In this document: piece after piece, positions 59,507 through 64,000 of the stretch
How the letters are laid out: every line of letters starts with the position of its first letter
Numbering within the stretch: the stretch's first letter is position 1
NCBI RefSeq assembly: GCF_008124605.1
Contig: NZ_VRYN01000002.1
Span: 310,001 to 374,000 of the forward strand
Direction of reading: 5' to 3'
Source of the DNA: Halobacterium salinarum DSM 3754
Lineage (GTDB): Archaea > Halobacteriota > Halobacteria > Halobacteriales > Halobacteriaceae
Length of the DNA: 64,000 bases
The notes under the pieces: model-generated
The model's input: only the letters and a program-made list of their open reading frames with translations
The model's database searches: none
What the model was told of the DNA's origin: nothing
Made by a program: the position numbers and the translations under genes

Positions 59507-60574
59507 ATGACGCGTGGGGAAGCGCGGCGGCCGCCACAGGAGTTCGACCGGGTGCTGTCCTCGATGTGCACGACGCCGCATCCCGCGGCCCGCGAGGCTG
59601 CACAGGCGTTTCTGGCGACCAACCCGGGCGACCCGGAGACGTATCCGGCGGTGGCCGAACGCGAGCGCGACGCCGTTGCACTGCTCGGTGAGATCGTGGG
59701 GTTGTCGTCGCCACACGGCTACATCGCTGCCGGCGGCACGGAGGCGAACCTCCAGGCGGTCCGGGCCGCGCGCAACCGCGCCGACGCCGACGCCGTGAAC
59801 GTGGTTGCGCCGGCGAGCGCGCATTTCAGCTTCCAGAAGGCCGCTGACGTGCTCGGCGTGGAGTTGCGGCTCGCGCCCACTGACGGGGATCACCGGGCGG
59901 ACGTGGCTGCAGTGGCGGACCTCGTGGACGGCGACACCGCCGTGGTGGTCGGGGTGGCCGGAACGACCGAGTACGGGCGGGTGGACCCGATCCCGGCGCT
60001 GGCGGACATCGCAGCCGGGGTGGACGCGAACCTCCACGTCGACGCGGCCTGGGGTGGGTTCGTGTTGCCGTTCACCGACCACGACTGGAGCTTCGCCGAC
60101 GCGCCGGTGAACACGATGGCCATCGACCCACACAAGATGGGGCAGGCACCGGTTCCCGCAGGGGGGTTTCTGGCGCGGGATCCCGAGACGCTGGACGCGC
60201 TCGCCATCGAGACGCCGTATTTGGAGTCCGACACCCAGCCGACGCTGGGCGGGACGCGGTCGGGGGCCGGCGTCGCGGGCGCGCTCGCCAGCCTGCGGGC
60301 GCTGTGGCCGGACGGCTACCGCGAGCAGTACGAGCGCACGCAGGGCAACGCTGAGTACCTCGCCGCGGAGCTCGCCGCCCGCGGATACGACGTCGTTGAC
60401 CCCGAGTTGCCGCTGGTCGCTGCCGACATGCCCGACGCCGAGTTCCAGGCGCTGCGCGAAGAGGGGTGGCGGATCTCCCGGACGGCGTCGGACGCGCTGC
60501 GCGTGGTCTGTATGCCCCACGTCACGCGGGAGATGCTGGCGGCGTTCCTGGACGACGTCGACGCGCTGGCGTGA
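59507..60574 (+). CDS. mfnA: PLP-dependent L-aspartate/L-tyrosine decarboxylase (MfnA family)
   Basis: A 355-residue fold-type I group II decarboxylase. Signatures are [28 protein letters not shown] near residue 42, [20 protein letters not shown] near residue 71, [13 protein letters not shown] near residue 180 and the PLP lysine at Lys210 in [16 protein letters not shown]. In archaea this family makes tyramine for methanofuran or beta-alanine from aspartate for coenzyme A. Haloarchaea have no methanofuran, so aspartate decarboxylation (panD-like) is the more likely role; that is inference. Start at 59507 ([10 protein letters not shown]) is preferred over an ATG four codons upstream. Confidence 0.88.
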   Translation: MTRGEARRPPQEFDRVLSSMCTTPHPAAREAAQAFLATNPGDPETYPAVAERERDAVALLGEIVGLSSPHGYIAAGGTEANLQAVRAARNRADADAVNVVAPASAHFSFQKAADVLGVELRLAPTDGDHRADVAAVADLVDGDTAVVVGVAGTTEYGRVDPIPALADIAAGVDANLHVDAAWGGFVLPFTDHDWSFADAPVNTMAIDPHKMGQAPVPAGGFLARDPETLDALAIETPYLESDTQPTLGGTRSGAGVAGALASLRALWPDGYREQYERTQGNAEYLAAELAARGYDVVDPELPLVAADMPDAEFQALREEGWRISRTASDALRVVCMPHVTREMLAAFLDDVDALA

Positions 60575-60634
60575 CCCTGGTGGGTGGTAACGCAATCAGC
60601 GGGCTTTAGGCCCGCGGCACGGCAACAGGGACAC

Positions 60635-62704
60635 ATGACAGACGAGGACTACCCCACGGACGATCCGGCGGTGGTGACCTGTGGGCTCCCCTATCCGACC
60701 GGGGACTTGCACATCGGCCACCTGCGGACGTACGTGAGCGGCGACGCGTTCAGTCGCGCGCTCCGAAAGCTCGGCCAGGAGACGGTGTTCGTCTCGGGGA
60801 CGGACATGCACGGGACGCCGATCGCCGTCCAGGCCATCGAGGCCGGGGTTGGGCCGCTCGACCTCGGGCTGGAGCGCCACGAGCAGTACGCCGACACGTT
60901 CGAGGAGTTCAGCGTCGCGTTCGACACCTACGGCCACACCGACGAGGAGACCAACGTCGAGCTCACCAGGGAGTTCGTGGGGGCGTGGGAGGACAACGAC
61001 CACGTCTACGAGACGGAGATCCAGGTGGCGTACGACCCCGACGCCGACCAGTGGCTGCCCGACCGGTACGTCGAGGGGACGTGTCCGTACTGCGGGGAGC
61101 ACGCGCGCGGCGACGAGTGCGACGAGGGCTGCCAGCGCCACCTCGAACCGGGGGAGATCGAGGCGCCGGTGAGCACCATCACGGGCAACAGCGCGGAGTA
61201 CCACGAGCGCGCGCACAAGTTCCTCCGGCTGTCGGACTTCCAGGAGTATCTGGAGGGGTTCATCAACCGGATGGAGGGGACGAACAACGCGAAAAACCAG
61301 CCCCGCGAGTGGATCGAGGGCGGGCTGGAGGATTTCTGCATCACGCGGGACCTCGACTGGGGGATCGACTACCCCGGGGAGGGTGGCGACGACCTCGTGT
61401 TGTACGTCTGGGTCGACGCCCCCATCGAGTACGTCGCCGCCACGAAGCAGTACTCCGAGCGCGTGGGCACCGAGGAGTTCGACTGGGCGTCCGTCTGGAA
61501 GGACGGCGACGGCGAGATCATCCACGTCATCGGCCGCGACATCATCCAGCACCACACCGTGTTCTGGCCGTCGATGCTGGCGGGCGCGGACTACGCCGAG
61601 CCGCGGGCGGTGTGTGCGACCGGGTTCGTGAACATCGACGGGCGGGGGTTGTCGACGTCGAAGAACCGCGCCATCTGGGCGGCGGAGTACCTCGATGCGG
61701 GGTTCCATCCGGACCTGCTGCGGTATTACCTGGCGACCGCGAGCGGCTTCGAGCGCGACGTGAACTTCTCCTGGGCGGAGTTCGCGCAGCGCGTGAACAC
61801 GGAGCTTGCGGACGCCGTGGGGAACTTCGCGTACCGGGCGCTGTTGTTCGCGAACCGGAACTTCGACGGCACCCCCCAGGAGGTCAGCCTCACGGACGAC
61901 GTCGAGACGGAGATCGCGCAGGCGATGGACGACTACGAGGACGCGCTGAACGAGTACGATCTGCGGACCGCCGGCGAGCGCGCGGTGGCGCTGGCGCGGT
62001 TCGGCAACGAGTACATCCAGCACAACGAGCCGTGGAACCTCGACAGCGAGGCGGCCGCGCCGGTGATGCGGGACTGCGTGCAGCTCGTGAAGGCGGTTGC
62101 AGTGCTCCTGCAGCCGTTCCTGCCGGAGAAGACCGAGACCCTCTGGGCGCAGCTCGGTGAGGACGGGCGTGTGAGTGACGCGACGATCGCGGACTGCCTG
62201 CAGGCGCCGCCCGCGGAGTTCGGGGAGCCCGCGGAGCTGTTCGAGAAGATCGAGGACGACCGGGTCACCGAGCTCGACGAGGCGCTGGCCGCGAAGATCG
62301 AAGCTGCTAGTAGCGAGGACGCCGATGGGGAGGGTATGGCCGACGAGACAGCCGACGACGGGATCGAGCTCGAACCGCTTGCCGAGGACGATATCAGCTT
62401 CGAGGAGTTCCAGGCGCTGGATCTGCGGGTGGGGGAGGTCGTCGAGGCCGAGGGCATCGAGGGCGCTGACGATCTGGCGCGCCTCGAAGTCGACATCGGC
62501 CACGAGGTGCGCCAGATCGTCGCCGGCATCAAGCAGCTCCACGACCTCGACGCGCTGCCGGGGACGCGGGTGGTGGTGGTGGCGAACATGGAGCCGTCGG
62601 AGCTGTTCGGCGTGGAGTCCAACGGGATGGTGTTGGCGGCCGGGGAGGACGCCGACCTGCTGACGACCCACGAGGACAGCGAGCCCGGCACGAAGGTGAT
62701 GTAG
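60635..62704 (+). CDS. metG: Methionyl-tRNA synthetase with C-terminal tRNA-binding domain
   Basis: A 689-residue class I synthetase. The HIGH motif is in GDLHIGHLRTYVSGD near residue 28, and a Cys-rich zinc region begins CPYCGEHARGDECDEGC near residue 151. The KMSKS loop position reads LSTSKN at residues 339-344, with only S-K retained, as often in haloarchaeal MetRS. An alpha-helical anticodon domain follows. From about residue 585 an EMAP/Trbp111-like OB domain is fused (DISFEEFQALDLRVGEVVEAEGI), giving extra tRNA affinity. The start at 60635 (MTDEDYPTDD) is preferred over an in-frame codon 17 residues earlier. Confidence 0.96.
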   Translation: MTDEDYPTDDPAVVTCGLPYPTGDLHIGHLRTYVSGDAFSRALRKLGQETVFVSGTDMHGTPIAVQAIEAGVGPLDLGLERHEQYADTFEEFSVAFDTYGHTDEETNVELTREFVGAWEDNDHVYETEIQVAYDPDADQWLPDRYVEGTCPYCGEHARGDECDEGCQRHLEPGEIEAPVSTITGNSAEYHERAHKFLRLSDFQEYLEGFINRMEGTNNAKNQPREWIEGGLEDFCITRDLDWGIDYPGEGGDDLVLYVWVDAPIEYVAATKQYSERVGTEEFDWASVWKDGDGEIIHVIGRDIIQHHTVFWPSMLAGADYAEPRAVCATGFVNIDGRGLSTSKNRAIWAAEYLDAGFHPDLLRYYLATASGFERDVNFSWAEFAQRVNTELADAVGNFAYRALLFANRNFDGTPQEVSLTDDVETEIAQAMDDYEDALNEYDLRTAGERAVALARFGNEYIQHNEPWNLDSEAAAPVMRDCVQLVKAVAVLLQPFLPEKTETLWAQLGEDGRVSDATIADCLQAPPAEFGEPAELFEKIEDDRVTELDEALAAKIEAASSEDADGEGMADETADDGIELEPLAEDDISFEEFQALDLRVGEVVEAEGIEGADDLARLEVDIGHEVRQIVAGIKQLHDLDALPGTRVVVVANMEPSELFGVESNGMVLAAGEDADLLTTHEDSEPGTKVM

Positions 62705-62792
62705 GGCGGGCGGCCACCGCCCCGCACGCGAATGGAACTCAGTATCGAGTAAAGAGCGTGGGTTTTTGCCGGGCGGCGGTGTACCGTCGCGT

Positions 62793-64000
62793 ATGAGAAA
62801 CGCGAAGATCGTCTGTACGCTCGGCCCCGCGACCAACGACGACGCGTCGGTGCGGGCGCTCGCGGACGCCGGCATGACGGTAGCACGGATCAACGCCAGC
62901 CACGGCGACGCGGCCGCGCGCCGGGAGCTCATCGAGACCACGCGGGCCGTCGACGCCCAGACCGACAAGCCGCTTGCGGTGATGCTCGACACCCAAGGCC
63001 CGGAGGTCAGGACCGCACCGATCGACGACGACGGCACCATCCACATCGAAACCGGCAGCGACGTGGCGTTCGTCGAGGGCGACACCGCGACCCCCGATCG
63101 GATCGGGATCTCCACCAGCATCGCGGCCGCCGAACCCGGTGACACGGTGTTGCTCGACGACGGCCGCATCGAGGCCGACGTCGACCGCGTCGCCGGCGAC
63201 ACGGTGCACGCCACCGTGGTGTCCGGCGGGAGCCTCGGCAGCCGGAAGGGCGTCAACGTGCCGGGCGTCGAGCTGGACGTGGACGTCGTCACCGAGAAGG
63301 ACCGCCGCGATCTGGCGTTGGCCGCCGAGCTGGACGTCGATTACGTGGCGGCGAGCTTCGTCCGGGACGCCGACGACGTGTTGGCCGTCAACCGCGTCCT
63401 GGAGTCCCACGGTGCCGACATCCCCATCGTGGCGAAGATCGAGCGGGCGGGTGCCGTGGAGAACCTGGACGGCATCATCGACGCCGCCCAGGGCGTGATG
63501 GTGGCGCGCGGCGATCTCGGCGTGGAGTGTCCGATGGAGGACGTGCCGATGATCCAAAAGCGCATCATCGCGCAGTGCCGGGACGCGGGGGTGCCGGTGA
63601 TCACCGCGACCGAGATGCTGGACTCGATGGTGCACGCCCGGCGTCCGACGCGCGCGGAGGCCAGCGACGTGGCCAACGCGGTCCTGGACGGCACCGACGG
63701 CGTGATGTTGTCCGCGGAGACCGCGGTGGGGGACAACCCCACGCGGGTTGTCGAGACGATGGACCGCATCGTGCGGGAGGTCGAAGGCAGCGCGGAGTAC
63801 AGCGAGCGCCAGGAGCAGGCGGTGCCGACGGCCGACGGGACGGCGAAGACGGACGCGCTGGCGCGGTCGGCGCGGTATCTGGCCCGCGACATCGACGCCA
63901 GCGCGGTGGTGGTGGCCTCCGAGTCGGGGTACACCGCCCGGAAGGCCGCGAAGTTCCGGCCCAGCGTCCCGGTGGTCTGTGCGACGCCGTCCCACGACGT
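62793..64000 (+). CDS. pyk: Pyruvate kinase (3' end outside window)
   Basis: 402 residues are visible and the frame runs off the right edge. The enzyme converts PEP and ADP to pyruvate and ATP, opposing PpsA. The N-terminus is MRNAKIVCTLGPATND with the usual IVCTLGPA start. Family motifs are RINASHGD near residue 30 (N-S-H in place of the frequent N-F-S-H), AVMLDTQGPEVRT near residue 60, the catalytic/metal stretch IPIVAKIERAGAVENLDGII near residue 210, and GVMVARGDLGVECPMEDVPMIQK near residue 232, with TRAEASDVANAVLDGTDGVMLS near residue 288 and a beginning C-terminal domain. The upstream gap is 88 nt. Confidence 0.96.
   Translation, partial: MRNAKIVCTLGPATNDDASVRALADAGMTVARINASHGDAAARRELIETTRAVDAQTDKPLAVMLDTQGPEVRTAPIDDDGTIHIETGSDVAFVEGDTATPDRIGISTSIAAAEPGDTVLLDDGRIEADVDRVAGDTVHATVVSGGSLGSRKGVNVPGVELDVDVVTEKDRRDLALAAELDVDYVAASFVRDADDVLAVNRVLESHGADIPIVAKIERAGAVENLDGIIDAAQGVMVARGDLGVECPMEDVPMIQKRIIAQCRDAGVPVITATEMLDSMVHARRPTRAEASDVANAVLDGTDGVMLSAETAVGDNPTRVVETMDRIVREVEGSAEYSERQEQAVPTADGTAKTDALARSARYLARDIDASAVVVASESGYTARKAAKFRPSVPVVCATPSHD

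Noticed and set aside
60596-63292. 898-residue minus-strand frame opposite metG and pyk
   Set aside because: Antisense shadow; MetRS and pyruvate kinase motifs are on the plus strand.
1-64000. tRNA, rRNA, CRISPR arrays, transposases, integrases and attachment sites
   Set aside because: No T-arm/acceptor pattern, no regularly spaced repeats, no transposase or recombinase motifs and no duplicated target sites were seen.

Overview
The window is about 64 kb of high-GC chromosomal DNA from an extreme halophilic archaeon, most likely Halobacterium salinarum or a very close relative. Three things point there. The predicted proteins are strongly acidic. Many genes have an AT-rich TATA element about 25-30 nt before the start codon and no room for a leader. 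The gene content is archaeal: glycerol-1-phosphate dehydrogenase, archaeal Spt5, FtsZ1, the KH/beta-CASP ribonuclease aCPSF1, DtdA, Dph6 and a haloarchaeal taxis transducer matching MpcT. I see no insertion sequence, integrase, prophage, CRISPR array, rRNA or tRNA gene. This is a conserved housekeeping stretch, gene-dense with short gaps.

Layout. 1-8.5 kb: end of dihydropteroate synthase, a glycosyltransferase, an S9 peptidase, an M48 protease, a flippase-like membrane protein, archaeal lipid enzyme EgsA, an epimerase and a Tat lipoprotein. 8.5-19 kb: ProRS, a 50-aa basic protein, aCPSF1 behind a long structured leader, endonuclease III, DUF371, a coiled-coil protein, DUF373, Dph6, a sugar nucleotidyltransferase and an HTH/Zn-ribbon regulator. 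19-24.5 kb: a minus-strand run aroE, HhH protein, pabB, pabA, pabC and a Rieske protein, covering shikimate to p-aminobenzoate, then a cation exchanger. 24.6-28.2 kb: dtdA, ftsZ1, secE, spt5 and a zinc-finger protein. 28.3-37.4 kb: acyl-CoA dehydrogenase, a PHP-like protein, a CinA-C amidohydrolase, Get3/ArsA ATPase, SDR, endonuclease V, AN1-rhomboid and haloarchaeal DUF proteins. 37.5-45.4 kb: transducer MpcT, a CPBP protease, NreA, TopA and a pair of tandem paralogous membrane proteins. 45.4-52.5 kb: gatB divergent from a coiled-coil protein, smc and scpA. 52.6 kb to end: MtnP, a phosphoribosyltransferase, PhzF, PEP synthase, an M48/Ste24 protease, a PLP decarboxylase, MetRS and the start of pyruvate kinase.

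Functional links. pabBAC and the folP fragment serve folate synthesis, and aroE feeds the same chorismate pool. nth, endonuclease V, nreA, topA, smc and scpA are genome-maintenance genes. PpsA and Pyk catalyse opposite directions of the PEP/pyruvate step.

The most interesting non-coding signals are perfect 8-6-8 inverted repeats centred on the core promoters of egsA and of the smc operon, the roughly 185-nt structured leader of aCPSF1, a 10-bp inverted repeat between topA and nreA, and hairpins beside the start codons of phzF and the Rieske gene. I found no clear undescribed multi-gene system.
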